A stretch of 64,000 nucleotides of DNA, from assembly GCF_026210795.1 (NCBI RefSeq), contig NC_089455.1, positions 1,364,001-1,428,000 of the forward strand, written 5' to 3'. How positions within the stretch are numbered: position 1 is the first letter of the stretch; every line of letters starts with the position of its first letter. The position numbers and the translations under genes were made by a program. The stretch comes from Rhizophagus irregularis. Lineage: Eukaryota; Glomeromycota; Glomeromycetes; Glomerales; Glomeraceae. Below the pieces are notes generated by a model. That model ran no database searches and had not been told where the DNA came from. It saw only the letters and a program-made list of their open reading frames with translations. This document shows positions 1 through 12,047 of the stretch, one piece after another.

Positions 1-866
1 TCGCCCAGATATCATTAAATTGGGTAACTGCATCCGCGGAGGAAAACTGGATATGTCCATTATAGTAATGTTTCCTATGAGTAAGTTTGCACTTGATTAC
101 AGTACCGTATCGGGAAAATGCCTGACGGACTTGAGTCTCAGTTAGGAAAAGTGGGATATCAGTGACGAATAAGGACTTCATCTCGTCACTGAGCTTGGCG
201 TCTGCAGGGGAGTAATGACTGAAGGCCAAATCGAGGAGATCGGCACGTGGAGAGGTGATACAATCGGTATAATCATCATGATTATTAAAGAAGACAAGGA
301 TTTTCTTGTTATCGCCTGATCCATCGCATCGTGCGCGAGCACCATAAGAGGAATAACGGGAGAGTGAACAATCCACCTCGTCACACATAGAACGATTGGT
401 GGTGAATTTAGCTTTGAACGCGTCAGGCGCATCACGTAGATAGGCCGCAGCATGATAACGAGAGGGTGCAGATCTGATAGCAGCAGCATTACCATCGGGT
501 GATGGTCGTCATTCTGGGACATCAAAGACGACAGCTTTGCCTTTACCACTGGTGTTAGAGGGAGCATGGATAGAAGCGTCAATAGTTTCAACAGAAGTGG
601 TAGTATTTTGAGGAGAAGTAATCACGTGGACTTTGTTGACAGGAAGACCAGAAGGAACGGTAGAAGTAAAGGTGGAAGCAGGAGCTGAGGGCGAAGTTAT
701 ATCAACATTCATCGCGTCATCAGAGACAGTACGTGTACGTTTATTAGGAGCGCCAGCGGTATTGGTAGGAGACAAGGGTCGGTCAGCCAGAGGGAGTAGA
801 AACAGCAGGACGCGGTGGCGGCAGAATATCCGGGTTAATAACAGAAGGAGCTGGAGGTGTAGTCAT
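1..866 (-). pseudogene. LINE ORF1 (gag-like), copy 1, partial and frameshifted
   Basis: The start codon at 864-866 matches that of copy 2 at 8876-8878. The N-terminus is Pro-, Ser- and Thr-rich, followed by a stretch ending GKGKAVVFDVPE (about 509-545). Reading then moves to other frames, so the copy is broken. By homology with copy 2 the protein would continue into an RRM-like fold and a cysteine knuckle outside the window. ORF1 proteins of LINEs bind the element RNA. Confidence 0.75.
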
Positions 867-1008
867 AGTTTAGAGCTCAGTAAAGAGGAAAGCAACTGGG
901 AAAATATTAGTATTTAGAACGAGCACTAAGAAATTTTCGAACGAAAATTTCAAAAATAAATTTTATTAGTATTTTCAAAAATTCAGGAAAGAGTTGCGAT
1001 GATTCTCG
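1..1008 (-). mobile_element. LINE copy 1, 5' part (runs off the window)
   Basis: This is the 5' end of a non-LTR retrotransposon read on the minus strand. It aligns along its length with 8010-9021, the same part of LINE copy 2, including the untranslated leader (roughly 867-1008 against 8879-9021). By eye the two copies differ by many substitutions and small indels. The 5' end at 1008 (...gattctcg) is the same end point as that of copy 2 at 9021 (...gatcctcg). The 3' part lies to the left of base 1. Confidence 0.85.
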
Positions 1009-1022
1009 TATTTGGTGATTAT
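1009..1022. repeat. Target-site duplication of LINE copy 2, left
   Basis: The 14 bases tatttggtgattat lie exactly between the 5' end of LINE copy 1 and the 3' end of LINE copy 2. The same 14 bases recur at 9022-9035. They belong to the pogo-like element, as the uninterrupted copies at 19081-19094, 25725-25738 and (reverse) 32887-32900 show. Confidence 0.85.
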
Positions 1023-1287
1023 GAGCAAACAGTCTTATGACTTTATCTTTTATTATTAAATTTAAACGAAAAGTACAATAAACAGATCGAACAATATTAT
1101 AAATATCAAATATAGAAAATAAACATAAAAAATAAAAAGAACTAGCTTCACGATTCATACAAGTAAAGAAATCTAAACAAAATAAAATTAAGTAAAGAAA
1201 AACTAAACTATTACAGAAACGCATACCCCATCTTTACCCGAAGGCCAGTGTGAGTCAACTATCCAGCATGTCCTAAGATCCAATCAG

Positions 1288-4200
1288 TTACCAAAAAGAA
1301 ATCCTAAGTAGAGGCTGAACTGTTAAGCGGCGCCAAAAATCCAAATGCGAAATCCAAGATCCCCCACGGATTATAGAAGAGGAAACCCAAGAAACCCAGG
1401 AATCCAAGGAAGCTGTCGCCAAGGAAGGTGTCGGAGAGTCAAGAGGAATGTTAGAGGAAAGTCGAAGAATAGAAGAAGGCCCAAGAGCTGACGATTTCAT
1501 TTTTTTTGTAATGCCTTGAGCTAATTCCCAATGATGAAAAAAAATGGATCGGCACAACCAGATTTGAACATAAAGGTCAAAATGAAAGTCGTGCAAAGGT
1601 GTATCCAAGATAGACCATATGGTAGGTGAAGAAAAATAAGTTCCAAGAAATTCTGTCAAAGATTTCGGTATAAGTCCTCTTGTGAGTCGCAGGCAGGAAA
1701 TTGAAGGAGGGTCACAATCCCAACAATTAAGAGCCATAAATTCAGCAGCAAAAGAGTCCGGTAAAGGGATTAAAGATGACGCGGAAAGGAAATTATCAAG
1801 ATAAGTAGTCCGAAGAGCCAATAGTAATGTTTTAAAAGTTTGTAAAGAGCTAAATTCCGGTAAAATATAAGGACAAGTCCACAAGTGGTCTAAAGTCTCA
1901 GGAAAGGAATTACATTGAGGACAAAGCCAACTTGGATTATAAAGATGAGGCTTTCGTCTCTGAAGAGTTGTAAGCGTTGGGCAACGTCTAAAAGTAGACT
2001 TGATACGGAAACCACAAAACTCAGAACGGCCATTCCGATGAGAGACAAAATGCTTATTGTTATTGAGACAAAATTTGGTGCAATGCCCAGTCAATATCAG
2101 AAGTTGAAGAATAGGAATTAAATCTTGGTAAGACAGCAAGAGTTAAAAGACTTTTGGCGTCAAAAATATTTCTAATAAATTTCCGGATATTCATATCCAC
2201 AGGTAAGGAATTAAATTGTAAAATGCAAGGAGCCATCAAATCCAATGGTGGGCAAGAAGAAAGATGTGAGTCAGTATGAGCGGCTTTGGCTAATGCATCC
2301 ACACGATTATTCAAGAGGTCGTCAGCATGAGCAGGAACCTTGATCGAGGTAACATCCAGATTCTTTTGCAACATAATAGTGCGTATGGAGGACCACAAAA
2401 GGTGGTTGGATTCTTTAAGCATTCTGGGAATAAAAGGAGCATCCACATATAAAGACCATAAAGAAAGTAATTGAGCACAATCAGTGGCAACAGTAATCTT
2501 TGAATTCCGGAGGTGGAGTCCAATCCGTGCAATAAAGCAAAAACTTCTGAACGTAAAGCAGAAGGAAAAATGGAAAAGATGATATTATAATGGGATTCCA
2601 AAATAAATCCATCAGGATCTATAGCAGTCCATGCATAAGCCATCGAGGATACCGGATGACTAGGAGGAGAAAGGAAGGAACCATCAATATAAAGGGTAAA
2701 CACCGAAGAAGGAAGTAGGATATCAGAAATCCTAAGCACTAGTTCATTCGTAGGAGGTAAGCGAACCGGAGCAAAAAGATGAAATAGTAAAAGAGATTTG
2801 GCATAGCCTAACGAGGCAGAAAGTGAAACTGAACGAGTATCCGCATGTATATAAGTACAAGGTTTCGTAGGATAACGGATCAAACTTCGATAACGGAACA
2901 TAAGAGAAACATCCTTCGGAGAGGGACATCGTTTAATCAAAGTCTTAGAGGTAGAGGATCGCGGAATAGCAGAGGCAGCAGCCTTGGCATGCAGTAAATT
3001 CAGAAAGTAAATCATCAACCGACGACGCAATCCAATGTGAAATAAGAAGCTTCATTACGTGGAAGGAGGTAGGTAGTAATCACACGGCCAACGAGGAAAG
3101 AGTTAGTATTGCGATTAAAAGAAATAGCCCATTGAGGGTTAAACCAATAATTTCGACTAATATCTATAAAAGAAATAGAAGCTACGGTATGAGAACTAGG
3201 AATTCTAAATTGTTGTAAAATAAAAAAGGAAGGTGAATTAGTAATAACAATAAGATTAAACAAATAATTAAACCAAGCAGGCACAGATCCTTTGTTTGAT
3301 ACTCGTTTAAGAAAGCGTAAATCTTTCCATGAGAGAAGTCGAGAGCCACACGGTGTAATCAATTGAGCAAGAAATTGAGTGCAGAAATTTATCCGAACAT
3401 TTTTCATGGAAGTAAATAAATCTTTTGGTAAAATAGTAGAAGTGGAATCGCCGGACGTAAATCTTTCCTCGGAGGTCGGAACAGTAAAGACCACGTGATA
3501 TTTAAACGAGAAGAGAACAATAAAGAATTAAATAAAGAATGTGTTCGCAAAGAAAAGGTGTGGGACCATGGTTCCAGGTCAATAGTAGAGGGGCAGACAT
3601 CACAGTCAAAAAACCTTGGAGATAAGTAATCATATAATTAGCAAAGAGCTTATATGAAGGGTGAGAAAAAATTTTCTGCCATGAAGCTACATGAGATGAT
3701 AGAAATCGACCAAACGCTTGTTGAATAGAAAAAGGCAACAGTGTGAAGAGTGTGGAAAGAGGGGTTGACTGAGGCCAAACCAGCCTTCTGACGAATAAGA
3801 GAAAGCATTGGAGAAACTATGCGATTAATGGTGGATTCTGCAAATAATGTGGTTTGTAGGCGAAATTCAAGCTCGGAAGTAGGACAACATTATAAAGATA
3901 AGCTATATGTTGCGCTAAAAGCTTTTTAGGACTGAGTAGGCTGGCCATGCCTTTGACCACGGAAACAGTTTGGTTACGAACAAAACGAAGAAGCCGAAAG
4001 ATTAAACCAAACACCTAAAAACCGAAAAGATGTAGATAAGGCTAACGCTTTTAAAGTAAGGGTATGAATCGTATTTAAAGAAGATGGAAATAGATCAAAT
4101 ACAATAGTTTGAGAAAATTGTTCAGAAGAAAGAAGGATATATTTTGCTGAATTTGCTTGAGTATTATTTAAGGTGTAAAATTCAGCAGTAATGGAAAGGC

Positions 4201-6861
4201 GATCCTCAATTCCTTGTTTAGATGAAGCAATCAAAGTAGAGTCATCCATAAATGTAATATGCGAAACAGGAAGATTATGTTGTTCATATTCAATTGGAAA
4301 ATAATCCAATAATGCATTTAAGATTTCAAAATAAAGGATCACAAGTTCTCGATTAAGTGTGGTAAGTAATGGATCCAAGTATATAACCCATAATAGTGAA
4401 GAGATGATTTCACCTTGGTCAATACCAATTCTAACTCTATATCCAGAAGTATCACCATAATGTGTAATAATTTTATTATTACGCCTTGTAAAAAGGTTAA
4501 TGATAAATTTGATCAATAAAGACGGAATATGCAGACGGATTAAAGCCAGTCTAAGCCGTATTCAAATCAATTGAGTCAAAGGCCTTAGAAATGTCCTGAG
4601 AAACAACCCATAGTTCTTGGTCATCGCTTTTATCAAAGCGTCGTTGATGAATAATAGCATCAAACATCTTAATAGGAATGTCGGTGGAGCCGCCTGGTAA
4701 TCCAGCAAAATTACCACCTTGGAAAGCACTTGATTGTCAGCCAGGATTTTTGATAGTCGAGTTGTAACGACCTTAACCACACATTTTCGTACTGTTTCCA
4801 ATAGAGTGATAGGTCGCGTATTCTTCAATTGGGCGTCAAATTCATGAGGCTTTGGAATGGGATAAACAAGCGCTTCACGCCAATCGGCAGGAATATCTCC
4901 ATTGAATGAGACAAGCATTGGCTAATACAAGGACAAATTGAAAGTTTCTCCAGTTAAATGTTTGAGCATCTCATAAGAGACTTGGAAGGACCAGAGGCTT
5001 TATTATTAAAGGATGAATTAAGAGTGTTTTCCATTCATCGGCCAGAATAGGAGACATAACCAAGTTATATAAGGACGAATCAATATCTGGAAGAGGAGTA
5101 TAAGCTCGTTGCCATCGTGGAGGAAATGAATCCGTAGAAGAATACTGGACCAAAGGAGGAGTGACAACCGATTGAAAGTGTTTAATAGCAGCTTGTTTGA
5201 TATCTGAAGGATCAGTAAGTAATGTGGGTTTGGAATCAATGACAACCAAAACTCTATCAAGGACAATAGAACGATGTTCTACTGATAGGGCTGAAGAAAT
5301 AAAAGAGCCCGGGGATGTAGAGAAATGTTCGTCTCTAAGAGCAGTATAATATTCAATGGAATCTACACGATGCATGAAATTGTTGGAAAGATCTGTAGCC
5401 AAAGCTTTTTGCGAACGTAAAAATTTGACAAAAGTTGGAAGCGGTGTTGTACTATAAGAAGGTATAGTATAATCTGTTAAAAGAGACTTAAGGAGGATTA
5501 ATTGGGTTGGTAAAGAATTAATCATTTGTAAAATTTGAGCAAGACGACCAGGCCTAGATGTGGTGGCGAATTTAAACAATAATCTATCCAAGAATTTGTT
5601 GATAGCAATAAGCATGGTAAGCTCGGGAGGATATTTATGGTGATGAGTGTTGGATACATGTTGGAATGGTAAAGAATCAATGGCACCACCAAGAATAGAA
5701 CGTTTAAGAGCGTGCCAAAGTTTGTCCAATGAAAGAGCTGAAAGTGAAGATACTGAAGGGTGGTGTGTGGTCAAATATAACTCAAGACGTGAGTTAACTT
5801 CATTGGAAAATTTATCCCAAGTGTCATCTTTCAAATTTTTGTAAAGAAAGATGGTGCGTTGTTCGCTTTTCTGCTTTAATCGAACTTTAGATAAAATAGC
5901 GAAACATGAGCTAAAATCAAAGGCCGTTATAAGTGCACGGTGATCAGTAAATTGATTATCATTCAGCTTAGGACAAGTTTCAACTTGAGAAAAAAGACCA
6001 GGAGCAGGGGAATCCAGGGGATGACCAGATATAATCAAGTCTTGAAGAACCATTCTGGTGATAAAAGGTAGGACTAGGACCTGAAGTTGATGAAATATGG
6101 GATTGATGATCCGTGAAATATCGAGAAGAAAGTGATCGTAAAATTTTTAAATGATGTTGAGGAAGATGTGAATGTGAAATTTCATCTGCATTAAAATCAC
6201 CAAGGATGACTACGCGATAGTTATTAGAACGGGCTTTATCAAGCCATAAATTAAGTTGTGCAAAAATAGCATCTCGTTCTTTATAATGAATAGAATGATA
6301 AGGAGGAATATAAATAGAGATAATAGAAATTTTTGTCTGATGAAAGAAAAGATCTAATTTTAAAAGACGACCTTTCCAGGGATCAATCTTCTGAACATGT
6401 TTATGTAAAGGATGACGAAGTAAGAGACCAACACCATCATGTGGTCGGGAATTAGAAGGGGAAGGAGCCCAATAGGACTTAAAATTATATAAGGAATGTT
6501 CATTTTGATTAATAAATTTAGCACCAGAAGAAGTAAGGCGAGTATCGTTTAAAGATAAAACGCCAAAGGAAGAATGCAAAAAATAATTTAACAAATGCAA
6601 TTTTCGGACGGGGGAACACAAACCATTAACATTGATTTGTCCAAAATTAATAAGAGGAGAAGAAAAAGAAGGAGAAGAAAATTTATTAGAACTATTATTA
6701 TTAAGTATCGCACTATTAGGGGGGTGAAATCCCTGTAATACACCCGATATAGATTGGTGTTCAATCATTGGAAGGGGAGGGTTTTGAGGGAGAGAAGGTG
6801 TCCAATTTTTCCATAATCGAACCAAGTTGGGCAGAAAGATTCTTTTGTGTATTGGTGACAT
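1288..6861 (-). pseudogene. LINE ORF2: endonuclease, reverse transcriptase, RNase H (frameshifted)
   Basis: An apurinic-like endonuclease spans about 6650-5940, with INVNG, VILGDFNAD, SRLDYIW and, after a frame change, FTDHRAL. Its usual Glu position reads LNDTRL. The reverse transcriptase (about 4918-3970) shows YPIPKP, NTRPITLLE and the catalytic box FMDDSTL near 4252-4240. RNase H (about 2720-2270) begins LYIDGS and ends VPAHADDLLNNRVDALAKA. A C-terminal CPQC-x(n)-H-x(3)-C motif lies at about 1930-1870. Five or more frame breaks separate these parts. It would copy the element RNA into DNA at a nicked target. Confidence 0.85.
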
Positions 6862-8878
6862 TAAAAATTTCCGATTGCAAACGAAGTATGTCAGGCACCG
6901 GGGGCAACATTAGTAGGTCGGGAGATAGGTAAAGGGACGTGTCTTCTTGATAGAACAGAGTTAGGATCCAGAGCTGAGAAGGAAGCATCAGGGGAAACGT
7001 CCATAAGAGAAGAAGAGGTATTGGGAGGAAGATTGAATCCAGAATTCATGACTCGGGTTGGAGCATCATCCCATCCATTATTATAAGAATGAGTATAATT
7101 TTCATGATTATCCTGAGGCGAATGCAATTCAGAGTCGCCAGGGGCGTCATAATTCATCATTGATTCCAGCTCAGATAGTCTATATTCATGAGCCGTAATA
7201 GTGTCATTCATCCAAGAGACTGTTTCCTCTAGAGTGTGGAGGGTGGTAGCGATCTCTTTCGATTTGCGCCTTTAATTCATCAATGACATGTTGAGGAAGC
7301 GTAGGGGCAGGATTGTCGGATGAAGAAGTAGGGTGTATAGAACTGATAGGATGAGGTCTGTGTGGAGGTTGGGCAGAACCAGAAGAATTATCATTGTCCT
7401 TGGAATTATTATTATTATTGTTTGGTTCTCGTTATTACTTCGTGAAGTGGTGGGACGAAGTGTTATTAATATTGTCGTTGTTGTCGAACGGAATGAAGAG
7501 GAATTATTATTGCGGATCTAGAGTTGGAACGCGATCTTGAACGGGAATTGGAATTGTCGCGTGATTGGCGCGAATCGACGACCACGTTTAGGTCCAGCAT
7601 TGAAACGAGAATAAAGCTTGTTGAGGCGATCGTCCACTTTCAGTGCGGGACGAGGATTGCATACAGAGGGAGAACATCCAGGACGCCCACAAACATGGCA
7701 TAAAGTTTGTGCTTCATTGGGAGGATGCCATGTTAATCCTTTGCCGCGGAAAGCCACAGTCATTTCTTTGGCAGCTTCAAGAGATTCGAACGAGGAGAAA
7801 TTCGAAATACGCATAGGGTTTAAGGCTTGTATGAGCTGATAGACGAAGGAACGTTAAGAGCCTTAGCGTTAACTTGCGTAGCAATTTCTATCAGATCAGC
7901 TTCTTTAATATTTTTGGGGATGCCGGCAAGGATAGCAACATGTTCTCTGCGGCTATCGCGTTGGGATTTCGAATAAGATGCCGGGCAGACGCGTAAAGAA
8001 TTACCAAGGCAAATGATCGCCCAAATATCATGAAATTGGGTAATTGCGTCCGCGGAGGAAAACTGGATATGTCCGTTGTAGTAATGCTTACGAGGAGTAA
8101 GTTTGCACTTGATTACAGTGCCATATCGGGAAAAGACCTGACGGACTTGAGTCTCGGTAAGGAAAAGTGGGATATCGATACAACAAAGACTTCGCTTCGT
8201 CATTGAGTTTGGCATCTGCAGGGGAATAATGAATAAAGGCTAAATTGAGAAGATCAACACGTGGTGAACTGACACAATCAGTATAATCGTGTTGATCATT
8301 AAAGAAGACAAGGATTTTTTTATTATCGCCTGATCCATCGCAGCGTGCACGGGCGCCATAAGAGGAATAGCGGGAGAGTGACAATCCACGCCGTCACGCG
8401 TGGAGCGATTGGTGGTGAATTTAGTTGTGAACGCGTCAGGGCGCGTCGCGTAAATATGCCGCAGCATAATAATGAGAAGGAGCAGATTTAATAGCGGCAG
8501 CATTACCATCGGGAGATGGTCGCCGTTCGGGACATCAAAGGCGACAGCTTTGCCTTTACCACTGGTGTTAGAGGGAGCATGGATAGAAGCGTCAACAGTT
8601 TCAACAGGAGTGGTAGTATTTTGAGGAGATGTAAGCACTTGGATTTTGTTGATAGGAAGACCTGAGGGAGCGGTAGAAATAAGGTTGGGAGCGAAGCAGA
8701 AGGTGAAGTTATATCAACATTCGTAGGCGTCATTAGAGACAACGCGTGAACGTTTGTTAGGCGCGCCAGCGGTAGTCGTGGGAGACAAAGGTCGGTCTCC
8801 AGAGGGAGTAGAAGTAATAGGACGCGGTGGCGGTGGAATATCCGGGTTAATAACAGAAGGAGCTGGAGGTGTAGTCAT
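6761..8878 (-). pseudogene. LINE ORF1 (RRM-like plus zinc-knuckle gag-like protein), frameshifted
   Basis: Starts at 8878 with MTTPPAP. The order is: a Pro/Thr-rich N-terminus; a segment around 8384-8090; an RRM-like stretch (about 8180-8020, including VRQVFSRYGTVIKCKL); a basic linker; a Cys-rich motif CHVCGRPGCSPSVC (about 7700-7660); an acidic/Asn-rich region (7211-6891); and a short coiled-coil-like end stopping at 6761. At least three frame changes are needed to read through. It acts as an RNA-binding partner of ORF2 in the retrotransposition particle, by analogy with other LINE ORF1 proteins. Confidence 0.75.
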
Positions 8879-9021
8879 AGTTTAAAGCTCAGTAAAGAGG
8901 AAAGCAACTGTGGAAAAATTAGTATTGTGAACGAGCACTTAGAAATTTTCGAACGAAAATTTCAAAAAATAAATTTTATTAGTATTTTCAAAATTTCAGG
9001 AAAGAGTTGCGATGATCCTCG

Positions 9022-9035
9022 TATTTGGTGATTAT
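9022..9035. repeat. Target-site duplication of LINE copy 2, right
   Basis: tatttggtgattat, identical to 1009-1022. Here it runs straight on into the pogo-like sequence aaagagatgtgactat, so it marks the target of insertion. Confidence 0.85.
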
Positions 9036-9942
9036 AAAGAGATGTGACTATATAAAAAATTTCTTATATTTGTATATCATAATTCCGGCCAAAAATTAAC
9101 ATAATTTTAGCCAGAATTATACTTAAAACTTTATTGTATCGTAACTTCGTCAATATTAATCGTAGAAAGATGATCTTACCGCCATTCGATTCGTCTTGAT
9201 GAGACGGTTCTAATGGTATAAAATACGTCGAAATCCAATCACTAGATTAATTTCCGAAATTAAAAAAATATTAATGGTTTTTGTTTAATACCTCTGCCAA
9301 TATTGATCCTAGAAAGACGATCTTACTACCATTCGATTCGTCTTGATGAGACGAATCTAATGGTATAAGATACATCGAAATCCAATCACTAGATCAATTT
9401 CCGAAATTAAAAAATATTAAATGGTTTTTAAGTAATAACTCCGTTAATATTGATCACAGAGAGATGAGCTTACCACCATTCGATTCGTCTCGATGAGGCG
9501 ATTCCAACGAGCTATAAATCGTCTTTTTACAATCACTAGGTACCGAGAAATCTAGCAAAATGTTAAATGGCGCAGTAAACGTAAATCAAGAAATATTATA
9601 ATGCCGATATTTAACATTTTGTTGAATAACTCGTCAGCCAGTGATCGGAAAAGAATAAAACTACCACCATTCGATTTGTCTCAGTGAGAGGATTCTAACA
9701 AGCTATGATACATCTTTGTACGATCATTAGATGCCAAGTTATTTAATATATTCTTTATATAACTGTGATTATAAACGGTTTTTTTTAATATAAGATTTTT
9801 GAGGATAGGTGTGATAGTGACTATAGATAGATTGTGACTATATAGGATAGATTTTAATAATAATGTGTTTTGAACATTCAACTGGTGTGACTATATAGTA
9901 GAATGTGACTATAACGGGAGTGACTATAGAGGGAGTTGACTG
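9022..9942. mobile_element. Pogo-like non-autonomous element, copy A (left ~40 bp displaced by LINEs)
   Basis: Member of a family of about 0.96 kb. Complete copies begin CAGTCAACTC(T/C)CTTTATAG, end with the matching inverted terminus ...GAGGGAGTTGACTG, and are flanked by TA. Near the right end there are several direct GTGACTATA motifs. Inside are four or five modules of about 140 bp, each holding a hairpin (GATTCGTCT, 5-nt loop, AGACGAATC). No transposase is encoded. TA targets and CAGT-type ends fit Tc1/mariner-pogo mobilisation. The missing left terminus should lie beyond LINE copy 1, outside the window. Confidence 0.8.
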
Positions 9943-9944
9943 TA

Positions 9945-10661
9945 CATCGAAATCCAATCACTAGATTAATTTCCAAAATTAAAAAAACATTAATGGCTTT
10001 TGTATAATAACTCTGCCAATATTGATCCTAGAGAGACGATCTTACTACCATTCGATTCGTCTTGATGTGACGAATCTAATGGTATAAAGTACATCGAAAT
10101 CCAATCACTAGATCAATTTCTGAAATTAAAAAATATTAAATGGTTTTTAAGTAATAACTCCGTCAATATTGATCACAGAGAGATGAGCTTACCACCATTC
10201 GATTCGTCTTGATGAGGCGATTCCAACGAGCTATTAATCGTCTTTTTACAATCACTAGGTACCGAGATATTTAGCAAAATGTTAAATGGCGCAGTAAATG
10301 TAAATCAAGGAATATAATAATGCCAATGCTTAACATTTTGTTGAATAACTCATCAGCCAGTGATCGTAAAAGGATAAAACTACCACCATTCGATTCATTT
10401 CAGTGAGACGATTCTAACAAGCTATGGTACATCTTTGTACGATTATTAGATGCCAAGTTATTTAATATATTTTTTATATAACTGTGATTATAAACGGTTC
10501 TTTTTAATATAAGATTTTTGAGGATAGGTGTGATAGTGACTATAGATAGATTGCGACTATATAGGATAGATTTTAATAATAAAGTGTTTTGAACATTCAA
10601 CTGGTGTGACTATATAGTAAAATGTGACTATAACGGAAGTGACTATAGAGGGAGTTGACTG
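9945..10661. mobile_element. Tandem duplication of the inner and right parts of the pogo-like element
   Basis: Sequence 9945-10663 repeats 9225-9944 almost base for base (about 720 bp units). The second unit begins abruptly in the interior (catcgaaatccaatcacta), right after the first right-hand TA, and ends with a second right terminus. It therefore has two right ends and no second left end. Confidence 0.85.
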
Positions 10662-10663
10662 TA

Positions 10664-12047
10664 TTAACTGTATTAAATAAAAAAAATAAATTTCAATTTC
10701 ACTTTTATATATAATATTTAAATCTTACTTTTTTTTTTTATATAGTAATTATTTTTTTTTATTTTTTTTAAAAAAAGTTATCAAACTATTACAAAATAAA
10801 ATTTCCAAACAAGTTGGTCCAGCTATACTTTATTTTATAGTAATCATTTAAGGATTTAAAATTTACCTTCTATATTATTGATATTATATGTAATTAGTAT
10901 TCTAAACTCTTTTTAATTTTATAAGTAAAGATTTTATAATAGGTACATAAAGTTTGCATTGCATTTATTTAATAATATATTGCAATATTCCTGTGTAAAA
11001 TTATTATTTCCATATAATTTAATAAAAAAAATCTGAAAAAAAAATTGTCAAATAAATCCAAATAATATTTAAATCTATTTTTATTACTCTAAATAAACTT
11101 GCAAAGCAGGTAAAAATATATATGTTAAAAAAATTTGTATATTAAAAATTTCTTTTTTACAAATTTTGTGAGATTTGAACACATGTAAATATAATGTATT
11201 TTAATTATTTAACTTTGGAATAATTTAAATTACTACTATATTAATTATTTTAATTTCAAATTCATATATATAACAGATAATTTTACTTTTTTTCTAATAA
11301 TATATTTTTTTAGAATTAAAGGCATTTTAATAATATATTAATACAGTATATTTGTTTTTTAAGTTTTATTTAAATAAATTAAATAATGGTAAAAATAAAT
11401 TAAAAGATAACTGAAAAATTGGTAAATTTATTAAAATTTTTATAATATATTTACTAAAAGTAATATTGATTATATATAAAAAAGAATTAGAAATTTTTTT
11501 AGAAAAATACATAGTTAACAGATTTATATAGTACTACAAAACGCTCCATGATTGATAAATAAATAGGCAATAATAAACTGGAAAGTGTATATTTGAATAT
11601 TTTATCTGATAAAGTTATTGTATATTTTGAGCAAAAAATGTTAGAACGTTACGGCATGGCATGGCAAATATCTTTCTACTATTATAATGTATTAATTATG
11701 TCGTCAATTATAGCAATTTTGACAAGAAACCTATATCAAAAAAGGGCGGATTTTTTATCGGTACAGCGAATGCATAAAACCGGGGAAAAGTTTTGACTCG
11801 AAATAAACAGACGTACAAATTCATGTCATTCCTTGACTCTCGAATTTTCGCTCCAGAGGTAATTTTTTGAAAAAAAAAAAGAAACCCATGTAAAATATTA
11901 CTTATAAGGAACTTCTCACCGTTTTGAGTTTTCCTAACGTTTAAATAACTTTTTTTTCCTTTCAATATCAGCAACGCGTTGCAAACTTTACGCTTATAAT
12001 CTTATCTATAACCAATATCATTTCAAAAACTTATACTATCTACCAAC
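10664..12047. other. AT-rich intergenic stretch upstream of the PP4R3 gene
   Basis: Poly-A/T runs and no supportable gene. Short open frames at 11593-11974 overlap on both strands and have no recognisable feature. The last part (about 11700-12047) is less AT-rich and probably holds the promoter of the gene starting at 12048; no TATA box or initiator is clear enough to call. Confidence 0.6.

Larger units (their letters stand above)
1023..9021 (-). mobile_element. Full-length LINE (RNase H-bearing non-LTR retrotransposon), copy 2
   Basis: An element of about 8.0 kb on the minus strand. In transcription order it has a leader (9021-8879), ORF1 (8878 to about 6761), ORF2 (about 6861-1288) with endonuclease, reverse transcriptase, RNase H and a C-terminal Cys-His motif, and a 3' tail (1287-1023). 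The 3' end (RC ...gactgtttgctc) has no poly(A). The element is flanked by a 14-bp duplication of pogo-like DNA. Both ORFs carry frameshifts, so it is probably dead. An RNase H domain places it with I/R1/LOA-type clades; the exact clade is not settled here. Confidence 0.88.

Noticed and set aside
907-1224. 105-codon minus-strand frame
   Set aside because: It spans the junction between the 5' leader of LINE copy 1, the target duplication and the 3' tail of copy 2; an accidental frame.
7333-7839. Plus-strand frames at 7333-7521 and 7618-7839
   Set aside because: Opposite-strand shadows of LINE ORF1.
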